Counted from the first letter of the stretch, positions 1 to 8,516 are shown. The stretch is DNA of 64,000 nucleotides from Maribacter sp. ACAM166 (GCF_005771495.1 NZ_VAUW01000004.1:124001-188000); one strand, 5' to 3'. Notes: generated from the sequence alone by a model not told the origin. Made by a program: numbers and translations.

Positions 1-530
1 CTATTTTCTCGATTACTTCTCCATGATTTTGGTTACCATGGTATTTGATAATTATATTTATTCTATTTTCAGCATTTTTATAACAATTACTTTTCTTAAA
101 CAACAGTATGCGCTAAGCACACATACCATTTTGCTCATTTTTAATCTAAATAGAGCAAAATTGCAAATAGGTATGGTTATCTATGTATTCAATTTGGTAA
201 TTGTTGTTGAAAAAGTATTATTTGTGATGAATCATTTTTAACGTGTAACAAGTTAAACGCTGTTTGGAAATATCTATGAAAGTATGTGAGATGGTATTAA
301 AACACGAATGTAAACTTCACCTTATTTCTCATTTCATTCTAAGAGATTCTTCCATCCAAAGAGTTGCTACCACTCTTTGAATTCATAACTTTAAAGATTA
401 AAATATTTTTGAGAGTTAATAAACACTTTTAATAGAGCACGTTACGGAATCTTTAGTTAAACATGACTTTGCGGTTTTAACAATAACTAAATGTTAATTT
501 GAGTAAAATAGAACTTTTTAAAATATATCT
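1..530. other. intergenic leader, no supportable gene
   Basis: This AT-rich stretch has short open frames on both strands, the longest about 72 codons on the plus strand at 23-241. None shows family resemblance or plausible protein composition. I see no RNA gene or clear terminator. It probably holds the 3' flank of a gene outside the window and the upstream region of the dehydrogenase at 531. Confidence 0.5.
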
Positions 531-1442
531 ATGTTTAAGAAACTAGTTGGAATAGAGCCATTGGAATTAATCTCTTCGGCTAATAAAAAGTTGGAATCTT
601 TTACGGAAACACTCATCTTGCATCAGGATCAACCCTCTGGTGTAGCAGAAATTGTGAAACGTATTGGCGATGCAGATGGCGTGTTATTAAGTCATCGAAG
701 TAGTTTGGGACGTGAAGTTTTAGAACAGTGCCCAACTATAAAATATATAGGTATGTGCTGCTCACTATACGCACCAGAAAGTGCTAACGTAGATATTCTT
801 TATGCCAATTCTAAAGGTATTACCGTAAAAGGCGTGCGCGATTATGGTGATGAAGGCGTTGTAGAATATGTAATAAGCGAGTTGGTACGTTGCTTACATG
901 GTATAGGTAAAAGGTCTGACGGCACTCCTAGACAATCTTGGAGTGGTATTCCTCGTGAAATAACAGGACTTAAGGCAGGTATTGTAGGTCTTGGGAAGTC
1001 TGGTGGTATGGTGGCCGATGCACTACGTTTTTTTGGAGCGGAAATAAGCTATTTTGCACGTAGTGAAAAAGAAGATGCTAAAGCAAAAGGGTATCGCTTT
1101 TTACCCCTAAAGCAATTACTTTCGGAAAACGAGGTAGTAATTACCTGTTTAAATAAAAATACTGTGCTTTTACACGATGCTGAATTTAAACACCTGGGCA
1201 ATCGAAAAATTTTATTCAATACAGGGTTATCTCCATCTTGGGATACCGAACCTTTTGAAAAATGGCTTAATGGCGATAATGTCTTGTATTGCGATACACT
1301 TGGAGCTTTGGGTGATGAACGATTTTTAAAAAATCCCAATGTTACTTGTCTGCAAGTTTCTACAGGTAGAACTCAGCAAGCTTTCAGGCGTTTAAGTGAA
1401 AAAGTATTAGCAAATTTAACCGCTTACACTAAAATGCTATAG
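531..1442 (+). CDS. D-2-hydroxyacid dehydrogenase-like NAD(P)-binding protein
   Basis: The 303-residue protein has the layout of the D-isomer-specific 2-hydroxyacid dehydrogenase family: a split catalytic domain around a Rossmann domain. The nucleotide-binding glycine motif GIVGLGKSGG is at about residues 150-159, preceded by GVRDYGDEGVVEYVISEL, the usual helix before the Rossmann fold. The Arg of the NxxRG motif and the late catalytic His (HxxG) of classic family members are not evident: the corresponding stretches read NTGLSPSWD and QVSTGRTQ. Activity may therefore differ from lactate or glycerate dehydrogenases. The gene ends in a 14-bp convergent overlap with the next gene. The family assignment is firm; the substrate is unknown. 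Confidence 0.8.
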   Translation: MFKKLVGIEPLELISSANKKLESFTETLILHQDQPSGVAEIVKRIGDADGVLLSHRSSLGREVLEQCPTIKYIGMCCSLYAPESANVDILYANSKGITVKGVRDYGDEGVVEYVISELVRCLHGIGKRSDGTPRQSWSGIPREITGLKAGIVGLGKSGGMVADALRFFGAEISYFARSEKEDAKAKGYRFLPLKQLLSENEVVITCLNKNTVLLHDAEFKHLGNRKILFNTGLSPSWDTEPFEKWLNGDNVLYCDTLGALGDERFLKNPNVTCLQVSTGRTQQAFRRLSEKVLANLTAYTKML

Positions 1443-2241
1443 GCGAAACAATATTTCGCATTGTATTTACGACGCTCCAACCTGCAATTTGTGCAGTTTT
1501 ACTATAGACATCAATAACCGCATGAATTTGCTCACTTTTTATTTCTATACGGTGATCATCTCCCACAAAACCAGGTATTGAGTTCATGGAAACCTGTAAG
1601 TTTTCAGGACCTACGGAAGCCAATGCAGCAGCAACTGCCACATTTACACGTGTTGGAAAAAGCGCAATGGCTTCCTTAGCGTTCCCTTGAAAGACTTCCC
1701 GTTTTTCGGTTTGTAGACTGTCATCGTAGACTTCTGTATTTTTTAAAGAATTTGGTCCTTTTTTAGTTGTAAACAAAACCTTACTATCTTCCATTAAAGA
1801 TGTAGTTCGCAATACATCTAAACCGCCAATAGCACCTGATGCTATATGTACACGTGTATTATTTTCCAAAGCAGTTTGTTTAACAGTTTCATAAAAATCG
1901 GCATCAGCAAGTGCGCCAATTGATAAAGTTATGATGGAAGCCCCATTTTTTAAAACAGGTAAAGCCAATTCCCTAAAAGCCGTTGGAGAAGCAGTTTCTA
2001 CAATATAATCTGGCTTTAGCAGGAGCAACTCCGCTATACTATGACAAGGTTTACAAGAATAATTTACTTTTGAGGTATTAATCCTATTCGCAATTTCTTT
2101 AGCACTTTCAAATGTTCTTGAATAACTACCAATTAATTTATAGTTAGGTAATAAATCTTTTAATAAGGCCTCTACAACAATATGGGCCAATTTTCCGCAG
2201 CCTGCAATGGCAAATGTATGTGTTCTCATACAAGCAAACAT
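1429..2241 (-). CDS. aspartate dehydrogenase-like NAD(P) oxidoreductase (NadX/DUF108 type)
   Basis: The 270-residue protein begins with a Rossmann motif (FAIAGCGKLAHIVVEALL) and continues with the pattern of the L-aspartate dehydrogenase family: HIASGAIGGLDVL in the middle and FQGNAKEAIALFPTRVNVA further on. Family members oxidise L-aspartate to iminoaspartate for NAD synthesis or act on related amino acids. An ATG four codons downstream of the first (MRTHTF) is an equally good start because it places the Rossmann motif at the usual distance from the N terminus. It is convergent with the dehydrogenase-like gene, overlapping it by 14 bp. A true NAD biosynthesis role is inference: no nadA or nadC lies nearby. 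Confidence 0.72.
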   Translation of the reverse strand: MFACMRTHTFAIAGCGKLAHIVVEALLKDLLPNYKLIGSYSRTFESAKEIANRINTSKVNYSCKPCHSIAELLLLKPDYIVETASPTAFRELALPVLKNGASIITLSIGALADADFYETVKQTALENNTRVHIASGAIGGLDVLRTTSLMEDSKVLFTTKKGPNSLKNTEVYDDSLQTEKREVFQGNAKEAIALFPTRVNVAVAAALASVGPENLQVSMNSIPGFVGDDHRIEIKSEQIHAVIDVYSKTAQIAGWSVVNTMRNIVSPIAF

Positions 2242-2805
2242 AGGATATTTTTTGTGATTTTCGATTTTGTATTAGCTTACATTTTTACTACATCTTGGCA
2301 CTAAAGTGAACTATTGGAACTGTTAATACGTCTGCCATACTAATGCAGTATTTAAAGTTTTGATAACTCTGTTTTTTTAATCAATACATCTTCTTCAGTT
2401 TAATTGGACTACTGTACTAATACGGTCTCTTAGTAAGAATAGATAGGTGTTTATCTATGGGGATTATCCGTAAGAAATTCAGATATTGCAAAAATATACC
2501 GATTGGAAATTCATTTTTTAAAATTCATCAAAGATTTGTGCTAAAGTGTTCTTACTTGAATTGAGAGTCTTAAACGTATCGGCCGAAAGATTGCTATCTC
2601 CCATATTGTACTCACCGAGGGATTCGATAAGTTTTGAAGTTCTTCCACTATCAAAAATTAAATGTTTTAATATTAAGAATCAACATTGTTCTTGAAACTT
2701 ACGCCTGTATAACTTCAGATGTAAAAAGATACTATATTTAATTTAGCAGAAAGTAAACTATTTAACCTGTTAGACAGGTAAGTATAATCCTTTTGCAAAT
2801 CGAAT
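2242..2805. other. intergenic stretch with a possible gene remnant
   Basis: About 560 bp lie between the aspartate dehydrogenase-like gene and osmC-like gene. The only protein-like signal is on the minus strand at about 2518-2676. There a frame without an upstream ATG reads KHLIFDSGRTSKLIESLGEY and ends with QIFDEF, with well-mixed amino-acid composition. It looks like the C-terminal fragment of a lost gene, but I cannot name the family. The rest shows nothing I can support. Confidence 0.35.
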
Positions 2806-3276
2806 TTACTCTGAGGTAGTATCAGGATTATGTTCGATTTTAAAGTTGCAAGAATTAGCAATAAAGCACATGTTGTTGGCTTCTTCGTGTAACTCGTTAG
2901 CTTTTGCAATCATACTAATATCCGTGATTTTTATTTTAGGGTTTAAGGTGACCTGCGTAAACCTCCCACTTCCGTTATCAGTTTCTTCCATAATTCCTGT
3001 GGCAGTGTCTATATAATCAGTCACTATAATTTTATGTACAGAACATAAATGTAAATACCAGAGCATGTGGCAAGAAGATATAGAAGATAGAAAAAGGTCT
3101 TCAGGATTATATCTCGTTTTATCTCCTAAAAAGTTAGGGTCTGATGAACCATGTATAGCGTCATATTTTCCGTTCGCAATAATCTTATGATTTCTGTTGT
3201 ATGACTTGTAATCACGAGTTCCATTACCCTCGTTCCCTGTCCATTCAACGTTGATTTTGTACGTATGATTTTTCAT
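2806..3276 (-). CDS. OsmC family peroxiredoxin-like protein
   Basis: The 156-residue protein carries the OsmC/Ohr fold signature: a substrate-side segment NPEDLFLSSISSCHMLWYL with the first reactive Cys near residue 73, and a second cysteine pair in NNMCFIANSCNF near residues 136-143. OsmC proteins reduce organic hydroperoxides in the cytoplasm with two cysteines. The extended cysteine content and the sequence around LHLC suggest the OsmC-like branch rather than Ohr. The gene stands alone, with an AT-rich upstream region before the DUF3095 gene. The family assignment is strong; the physiological peroxide substrate is unknown. Confidence 0.85.
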   Translation of the reverse strand: MKNHTYKINVEWTGNEGNGTRDYKSYNRNHKIIANGKYDAIHGSSDPNFLGDKTRYNPEDLFLSSISSCHMLWYLHLCSVHKIIVTDYIDTATGIMEETDNGSGRFTQVTLNPKIKITDISMIAKANELHEEANNMCFIANSCNFKIEHNPDTTSE

Positions 3277-3483
3277 TACTAATTTTTATGTAAAATTTAG
3301 ATTGTAGATGCTGATTGGTGGATTCAATATTCATTTTATTCGTTATAAAAATAACGTTCTACGAACTAATTATGTTCGATTGAAGTCAATTTTAAAACCA
3401 AGAACTATTAAAAAATTATTAACTAAAATCCCTTAGTTACTTTTAATTCAATACGAACAAGCTAGGTAAGTCAATCTTTGAGA

Positions 3484-4644
3484 TCACCTTAATGTGCTCA
3501 ATTTTAATTTAAACATTTTAGCAGCTGAAGTATATCCACCTTCGGTGCCGTCTACAAAGTGCGCATGTTTTGTTTTTCTATCTAAGACGTAACATGACAT
3601 TACAGAAGCATGTGTTACATGAATACCATAGATAATTTTTTTATCTTTTTCTAGTTGATTGAGATATGCTATAAAAAGGTCTATGTTATGTTGCTCTGCA
3701 GTGAAAATAGTATTTATCATTCCATCAAGCATAAACGTGTGTGATAGTTGACCAATTTGCTTTAAATAGTGTTTGCCATTACGAGATAGTTTTAAATAGA
3801 ATTTTCCAATAAGTGTTGTAATCCAATTTTTTAATAAGTAAAACAAATTTTTATTGGCATGACTAATTCTCATTTCTTCCCATATTTTTGATAGACTGAA
3901 ATTTAAATTTAGTTTGTTTGGTTTTATGGGCTGCCTGCTTTCGAATGTACCAAACATAGCATCCATTTTGGTTAGAATAGCTCTGTAAACAGCTCTTTGG
4001 TTGATTTCATTTGTAGCATTCAACAATAAACAAATCACTTTCTTTTCGGTCTGTGCAGGGTTAATTTGTTTCCACCTACATTGCATCCCTTCTAAATTTA
4101 ACAACCCTTCTTTAAAACTAGCAACGTTGTTTTCTACAAACGTATTTTTAATGATTTCTTCAGCTTGTTTTAAACCATTGCCTAATACAATCGGAATCGT
4201 TAATTGTTCTGTAAGTTGATGTTTACTAATCTTTAAACTAGATTGTTGACTGGTCAAATCACGAACAGAAATATGACCAACTCTAAGGGTTAAATTAATA
4301 TTTCTTTTAATATGAAGGCTGTAATTTTCTAAGACCACTATAATTTTATTTAAAAGGTGGGTTGGTAGAATGAACGTAGCACCATCCCCACCAAAAAAAT
4401 ACGGTATTTCAATATTTTGTTTTTCTCTTCTAATGGTGTTCAATACAGAGATTATTGCACCTGTAGCTGTTAAGTTTACCTGATGGTGTTTGCCTTCATC
4501 AACAGCCTGAGTCGAATTTAGAATATCTACCACCACCACATGCCAAGTGTTTGGAACGTCAGAAAAACTAGATTTGTTAGCCAATGCATCTACAAGCGTT
4601 TTACTTGAACTTTTTAATTTGGTATAGTATTTTATATCCTCCAT
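3484..4644 (-). CDS. DUF3095 family protein
   Basis: The 386-residue protein matches the DUF3095 pattern. Near the N terminus there is a VVVVDILNSTQAV segment and then PYFFGGDGATFILP at about residues 81-94, a GGDG motif like that of nucleotide cyclase folds. The C-terminal half contains a helical region and ends with CYVLDRKTKHAHFVDGTEGG. The Asp in VDILNST and the GGDG aspartate could be metal ligands, as in class III adenylate cyclases, so a signalling-nucleotide role is possible but unproven. It has no membrane segment and no operon partner, with flanking gaps over 200 bp on both sides. Confidence 0.8.
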   Translation of the reverse strand: MEDIKYYTKLKSSSKTLVDALANKSSFSDVPNTWHVVVVDILNSTQAVDEGKHHQVNLTATGAIISVLNTIRREKQNIEIPYFFGGDGATFILPTHLLNKIIVVLENYSLHIKRNINLTLRVGHISVRDLTSQQSSLKISKHQLTEQLTIPIVLGNGLKQAEEIIKNTFVENNVASFKEGLLNLEGMQCRWKQINPAQTEKKVICLLLNATNEINQRAVYRAILTKMDAMFGTFESRQPIKPNKLNLNFSLSKIWEEMRISHANKNLFYLLKNWITTLIGKFYLKLSRNGKHYLKQIGQLSHTFMLDGMINTIFTAEQHNIDLFIAYLNQLEKDKKIIYGIHVTHASVMSCYVLDRKTKHAHFVDGTEGGYTSAAKMFKLKLSTLR

Positions 4645-5047
4645 TGGAATAGATATTGGTTATTAGTTGCAAATGCGATTTTACTATGTTCGCCAACGAT
4701 TTGGCTCGTATGGTAAATACTTTAAAAATCGATTATACATCTTAGGTCGGTTTTGAGAAAATATCAAGTTTTGCAATGACTTCACGTTGTAAAATTACAA
4801 TGTACATTAATAATCCGATGGTAAACAAATATGAATTGAATGGATTAAGGACTTTAGTGCCTATACCCGTTTTCTTTTCGGCTATAAATGAAATTTTGAT
4901 TATCAGTGGTATGTTTTGGCTTATCTGAATTACAACGAATTAAAGTAGAGACAAAAAACTCAAAGAATCAAATAAAAGAATCTTTGAGCTTAGAATTAAA
5001 GTGCTTCCGATTTCGGGAAGAATCTATTTTTTCAAATTTGGTATTTG
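4645..5047. other. intergenic, nothing recognised
   Basis: About 400 bp separate DUF3095 from marR-like gene. A 61-codon plus-strand frame at 4906-5091 runs into the antisense of the MarR gene and has no family resemblance. I see no hairpin with a T-run strong enough to call. Confidence 0.5.
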
Positions 5048-5659
5048 TTAACTTACAGGTTTTTCTTCAAATTCCGGACAATCCAATCTAATCTCTTGTT
5101 TCAATAATTCCTTTTGAAGTAAATTACAATAATCGACTTCTTTGTTTTTTTGATAAAATTTACATCCGTAGCACGTTCTTTGAACACTTAAAACTCCGTT
5201 GCGATTTAATTTGTAAATCAGTTGACTTAAAGTTCCGAATAAGCTCTCTAACTCAGGTTGAGAAAAGCTATCAACTTGTTTTTTTAATGGACTTGAGAAA
5301 TCATAGATTTGAGAAATCAAATCATTTCCTAAATCAGATAATGAAATAGCATAACTGCGACTGTCAGATGATGAAACATCTTTTATAATCAGTTCTTTCT
5401 TGTCTAAAATTTTAATAGCATCACTAACAGTTGGTTTAGTAACGTTAAATTCTTTTGCAAGATGGCTAACGTTACACAAGTTTGGTTTATGGAAAGCTAT
5501 GAAAATTAGAATCTGAATTTGAATCGGACTTAAACCGACTAGTTTAGTTTTATCCCATAGCAAAATTTTAAATACCTCTGAAACTCGTTCCAATCCTGCA
5601 ACGATTTTGCTTGAGATATCTTTTTCTTGCTGTGCTGGGTTAAATGTACTTTCTTTCAT
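5048..5659 (-). CDS. MarR family transcriptional regulator with C-terminal cysteine cluster
   Basis: The protein is a winged-helix MarR regulator: the recognition helix region reads HLAKEFNVTKPTVSDAIKIL, followed by the wing with SSSDSRSYAISLSDLG. It has a C-terminal extension with four cysteines, CYGC then C about 12 residues on and C about 16 further, ending DCPEF, which looks like a metal- or redox-sensing site. I place the start at the ATG at 5659. The longer frame from a TTG at 5692 would start inside a promoter box and a terminator hairpin. It is last in a unit of thioredoxin-like, lipoprotein and DUF2024 genes whose upstream regions carry TTAGGAATCCTAA-like palindromes, one overlapping its own promoter. 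Autoregulation and redox sensing are inferred. Confidence 0.85.
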   Translation of the reverse strand: MKESTFNPAQQEKDISSKIVAGLERVSEVFKILLWDKTKLVGLSPIQIQILIFIAFHKPNLCNVSHLAKEFNVTKPTVSDAIKILDKKELIIKDVSSSDSRSYAISLSDLGNDLISQIYDFSSPLKKQVDSFSQPELESLFGTLSQLIYKLNRNGVLSVQRTCYGCKFYQKNKEVDYCNLLQKELLKQEIRLDCPEFEEKPVS

Positions 5660-5690
5660 AAAAAAGCCTGCCGAAATTTGTTCGACAGGC
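5660..5690 (-). terminator. intrinsic terminator between DUF2024 gene and marR-like gene
   Basis: On the minus strand GCCTGTCGAA and TTCGGCAGGC pair with one G-T mismatch around a short loop and are followed directly by TTTTTT. It ends transcripts from the upstream genes just before the marR ATG at 5659. The marR promoter box overlaps its 5' side. Confidence 0.65.
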
Positions 5691-5707
5691 AAAGTTAGTA
5701 ATCCTAA
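5690..5707 (-). promoter_or_regulatory. promoter and operator of the marR-like gene
   Basis: The minus strand holds TAACTTTG, a good Bacteroidota -7 box (TAnnTTTG), at 5690-5697. It overlaps the palindrome TTAGTAATCCTAA (plus-strand 5695-5707), one mismatch from the TTAGGAATCCTAA sites found upstream of the other genes of the unit. Binding here would block the promoter, consistent with autorepression. Confidence 0.5.
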
Positions 5708-5712
5708 TTAAA

Positions 5713-5976
5713 TTAAGTGCAATTTTCCATTTCTAGAATATAATAACCGTTTTTTTCAATTGATAAAATCATTTCATCAGTTGCTTGCTCAAAGTGGCAC
5801 AGACGACATTTATTAGAAGACAACTGCTGTGTTAGAAAAGTTTTCTTTTTTAGATAATTCGTACCAAAATTAAAAATGGTTTGTTCATCTGTTATAGTAC
5901 TAAGCACTAAAATATCAAAATGCATAATGGTACCATCTTCTCTTTCTACATACGTATCCCAAACTGCTATTTTCAT
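5713..5976 (-). CDS. DUF2024 family protein
   Basis: The 87-residue protein opens with MKIAVWDTYVEREDGTIMHF, the hallmark N terminus of DUF2024, a small cytoplasmic family of unknown function. A CRLC pair at about residues 57-60, followed by HFEQAT, is a possible metal or disulfide site. It starts 4 bp after the lipoprotein gene ends, so the two are probably co-transcribed. The terminator at 5660-5690 follows it. The setting beside a CPVC thioredoxin-like protein and a cysteine-rich MarR suggests a thiol or redox stress role, which is inference. Confidence 0.8.
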   Translation of the reverse strand: MKIAVWDTYVEREDGTIMHFDILVLSTITDEQTIFNFGTNYLKKKTFLTQQLSSNKCRLCHFEQATDEMILSIEKNGYYILEMENCT

Positions 5977-5980
5977 TTGT

Positions 5981-6703
5981 TTAGTTTTTTACTTTATACG
6001 GTAAAGATAAATCTCCACTTGCCACACTAAAAACTTCATAAACGCCAAGCATAGGCAAATCATCGATGCTGGTATTCACTTTCATTAAGGCAGTTACTCC
6101 ATCATAACTAAAGTCAGTTTTATTATTCATACGATAATCAGGAACGATAACTTTTATACTCTTGTTTTTAGCGGTAACAGGATATCCTGGAGAATCCATA
6201 TACATTGGCATACCTGGGTTTGTTGGTGGTAAAACAACTGTTTCATCTGCTTTCTTAAATTGTTTAACTGAAAGGCCACCTGCAACTCTTTTGTCTTCAT
6301 GAAGAATTACCCAATGTGGATGCCAAATAATGCCATCATTATTGAATATTTGGTCATTATTCTCGTCCCAAAGAGGAGTATCATCAAAATCGGGATGAGA
6401 TGTTAAAGCAAGTGCTACAAGACCATCTATTTGATTAAAACCTACATCTGTTGGTTTTAAACTAGTTGGGAATATATATCCTAAAACTGAGGCACCATCG
6501 AGTTGACCAATCATTGTAGGTGTAGTTTTTCCCGCTGTACCATCGACACTTATTTCCCAGATCGTAACTCCCAAATTCGCTTCGTGAGTTACACTAACGT
6601 TATTAATTTTGAAGTCGTCATTTTTGTATTCGCCTTCTTGCGCACAAGACGTAGAAGTGTATAAAAGTATTGTTGCCGAAAATATTACTAGTATTGATTT
6701 CAT
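5981..6703 (-). CDS. secreted lipoprotein of unknown function
   Basis: The 240-residue protein has a short signal peptide (MKSILVIFSATILLYTSTSC) ending at a plausible lipobox cysteine, so it is probably lipid-anchored in the envelope. The mature part is acidic and beta-rich, with no catalytic motif that I recognise. A histidine- and tryptophan-rich segment, GIIWHPHWVILHEDKR, lies near the middle and could bind metal or haem. It is the second gene of the thiol-linked unit, 4 bp upstream of DUF2024, and a perfect 13-bp inverted repeat lies just before it. I do not recognise a family name. Confidence 0.75.
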   Translation of the reverse strand: MKSILVIFSATILLYTSTSCAQEGEYKNDDFKINNVSVTHEANLGVTIWEISVDGTAGKTTPTMIGQLDGASVLGYIFPTSLKPTDVGFNQIDGLVALALTSHPDFDDTPLWDENNDQIFNNDGIIWHPHWVILHEDKRVAGGLSVKQFKKADETVVLPPTNPGMPMYMDSPGYPVTAKNKSIKVIVPDYRMNNKTDFSYDGVTALMKVNTSIDDLPMLGVYEVFSVASGDLSLPYKVKN

Positions 6704-6720
6704 TGAGTGTTATTTTATGA

Positions 6721-6757
6721 AGTTAGGATTCCTTTGTGTAAATTAGGAATCCTAACT
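6721..6757. promoter_or_regulatory. perfect 13-bp inverted repeat, double operator of the MarR unit
   Basis: AGTTAGGATTCCT at 6721-6733 and AGGAATCCTAACT at 6745-6757 are exact reverse complements 11 nt apart. Each arm itself contains the GGAATCC/GGATTCC core of the palindrome seen at 5695 and 7051. The pair sits in the 68-bp gap between the thioredoxin-like and lipoprotein genes. It can act as two adjacent operators or as an RNA hairpin. Confidence 0.6.
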
Positions 6758-6771
6758 ATGTAGTTTAAAAA

Positions 6772-7005
6772 TTATCCTTTTACATCTGCCATTGAAGCGC
6801 CGAAATTGATATGTAGTGTATTACCATTTGGTGTAACTAGTGCTGGCACAGATTTTACTCCAGCTTTTTCCGCCTCAGAAATTCTAGAACGGTTTTCGCC
6901 AATGTTGACAACTTCAACATTATCTGCGCCGACTAAATTAACAATATCGTGTTCTGCACTTACACAAACTGGACATCCTGCGTGATAGAAAATTGATTTA
7001 CTCAT
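6772..7005 (-). CDS. thioredoxin/glutaredoxin-like protein with CPVC motif
   Basis: From the ATG at 7005 the protein is 77 residues. It starts MSKSIFYHAGCPVCVSAEHD, so the CPVC redox motif directly follows the first beta strand as in glutaredoxins. The cis-proline loop KSVPALVTPNG is present. It is short for a thioredoxin but a normal size for a minimal glutaredoxin-like fold. An upstream in-frame ATG at 7044 would add 13 residues overlapping the promoter box, so I prefer 7005. It heads the unit with a lipoprotein, DUF2024 and MarR genes. A thiol-disulfide exchange or peroxide/thiol sensing role is likely but not specific. Confidence 0.8.
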   Translation of the reverse strand: MSKSIFYHAGCPVCVSAEHDIVNLVGADNVEVVNIGENRSRISEAEKAGVKSVPALVTPNGNTLHINFGASMADVKG

Positions 7006-7041
7006 TTTTAATGTTTTATATAGTGTTGCATTATTGCAAAA

Positions 7042-7063
7042 CAAATATAGTAAGGAATCCTAA
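7042..7063 (-). promoter_or_regulatory. promoter and operator upstream of the thioredoxin-like gene
   Basis: On the minus strand TATATTTG (7042-7049) is a consensus Bacteroidota -7 box. Immediately upstream lies TAAGGAATCCTAA (7051-7063), a near-perfect copy of the palindrome found at three other places in the unit. Its position between the -33 and -7 elements fits repression by the MarR protein encoded at the end of the unit. Confidence 0.6.
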
Positions 7064-7199
7064 TTAAATAAAATTTATTTATGATTTTATGGAAATTTTA
7101 TATTGCGTTCCAGGTTAAAAGTAGGTTTTGCCCTAGAATAAAGGGTTAGTTTATGTATAGGAATAGGAGAGGTTCCACAAAGCTTATTGACTACTATTG

Positions 7200-7460
7200 A
7201 TAGCAATATCGAACAAGTTGTTCAAACAAAGTTTTGCTATCGCTAAATCCGGCAGGCTATATGATGAGACTTACGTTTCTGTATTGCAAGCAGGGTAGTT
7301 GAAAATCATCAATATAAAAGCTCAAAAGGATCATTAAAGTGAATCTGTAAGCCTAAAACCCTAGTGTCTTGAATTAATGAAGAAAAGAGCTGTTTTCAAC
7401 TCAGCATCTATGTAAAAGCTGCCTGTCCAGTATCTTTAATGTACTCTAAAACAATAAGAT
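7200..7460 (+). ncRNA. candidate bridge RNA region of the IS110 element
   Basis: IS110-family elements encode a structured guide (bridge/seek) RNA in a non-coding end. Upstream of this transposase the DNA can fold: GATAGCAA (7200-7207) pairs with TTGCTATC (7235-7242) around an inner hairpin GAACA-AGT-TGTTC (7212-7224). Further weak stems follow up to the start codon. The downstream flank (8517-8700) shows less obvious structure, but I cannot exclude that the RNA lies there, as in the IS1111 subgroup. Limits are approximate. Confidence 0.35.
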
Positions 7461-8516
7461 ATGGAAACACAACAAATCACTACGCCAAAGCTATATATTG
7501 GAATCGACATTCACAAGCGCAGTTGGAAGGTGCATTGTGCTACGGATATTTCTTCCGGCAAAACATTTTCGATGAGCCCGGACCCTGCGAAGCTCAAGTC
7601 TTATATAGAACGCCATTATAACGGACATGAAGTGTCTACGGCCTATGAAGCGGGATGCTGCGGTTATTATGCCCATAGGTCCTTTGAGGGTTACGGTTGG
7701 TGTTCATTGGTAGTTAACCCGGCCGATATCCACAGAAGGGGGAAGGAGAAACATACCAAGACCGACCGTATCGATGCACAACTGATAGCAAGGGAGCTCA
7801 AGGACGGCCGACTACAAGGTATTCACGTTCCCCATATAGAACGAGAGCAGCTACGCTCTCTTTTTCGGCGTAGGAATGATTTGGTAAAGAACTATCGAAG
7901 AATTAAAAGTCTCATTAAGGGTCTGCTTTTAAACCAAGGGATCATTACGCCTCTTGAGTTTGACAACTCTCATTGGAGCCACGATTTTCGCAACTGGTTG
8001 GACAATCTTGAGTTTGCCTATTCTCCAGCCCGAATGACACTGGATAGCCATATGCGCTACTTTAGATTTGTCGATAAAGAACTTCGTGATGTCTCCACTG
8101 CGCTTCGTCGCTACTGCAAGGTTCACTATAAGAAGGATTATATACTTTTACGAAGTATTCCTGGCATAGGTGGAATCGTAGCCTGTGGTATTATTTGCGA
8201 ATTGGGGGATTTAAGACGTTTTAATAACCTAAAACAATTGGCCGGTTATGTAGGGCTTGCCCCGGGCATTTACCAAAGCGGCAATAAACTAAGGAGTACA
8301 GGGCTTACAAGACGTGCTCACCGGTTAATACGTAGTTATTTTATAGAAGCGGCATGGCAAGCGATACGAACTGATCCCGTAATGCAGGATTATTATCGTA
8401 AACACTTGGGCAAAAACGTAAAAACAATCATTGTGAAGATAGCCAGGAAACTGCTCAGCAGGACATTGGCCGTAATAAAGACGGGGATTCCATATCAGAT
8501 AGGGGTCGTATCTTAA
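7461..8516 (+). CDS. IS110-family transposase (DEDD recombinase)
   Basis: The 351-residue protein has the two IS110 domains. The N-terminal RuvC-like DEDD domain starts with YIGIDIHKRSW (first Asp) and includes KTDRIDAQLIARELKDG with further acidic residues. The C-terminal Tnp20 domain has the helix-hairpin-helix-like RSIPGIGGIVACGIICELGD, then LAGYVGLAPGIYQSG with the catalytic serine region near SGNKLRSTG. Full length and intact, so probably active. It moves DNA by RNA-guided recombination using the element's own non-coding RNA. It stands alone between the redox unit and a degraded region. Confidence 0.92.
   Translation: METQQITTPKLYIGIDIHKRSWKVHCATDISSGKTFSMSPDPAKLKSYIERHYNGHEVSTAYEAGCCGYYAHRSFEGYGWCSLVVNPADIHRRGKEKHTKTDRIDAQLIARELKDGRLQGIHVPHIEREQLRSLFRRRNDLVKNYRRIKSLIKGLLLNQGIITPLEFDNSHWSHDFRNWLDNLEFAYSPARMTLDSHMRYFRFVDKELRDVSTALRRYCKVHYKKDYILLRSIPGIGGIVACGIICELGDLRRFNNLKQLAGYVGLAPGIYQSGNKLRSTGLTRRAHRLIRSYFIEAAWQAIRTDPVMQDYYRKHLGKNVKTIIVKIARKLLSRTLAVIKTGIPYQIGVVS

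Noticed and set aside
23-241. 72-codon plus-strand frame at the window start
   Set aside because: Hydrophobic low-complexity translation of AT-rich DNA with no family resemblance and no partner gene.
2715-2909. 64-codon minus-strand frame
   Set aside because: Overlaps the 3' end of the OsmC-like gene in another frame; the OsmC frame is clearly the coding one.
4906-5091. 61-codon plus-strand frame
   Set aside because: Runs into the antisense of the MarR gene and has no recognisable domain.
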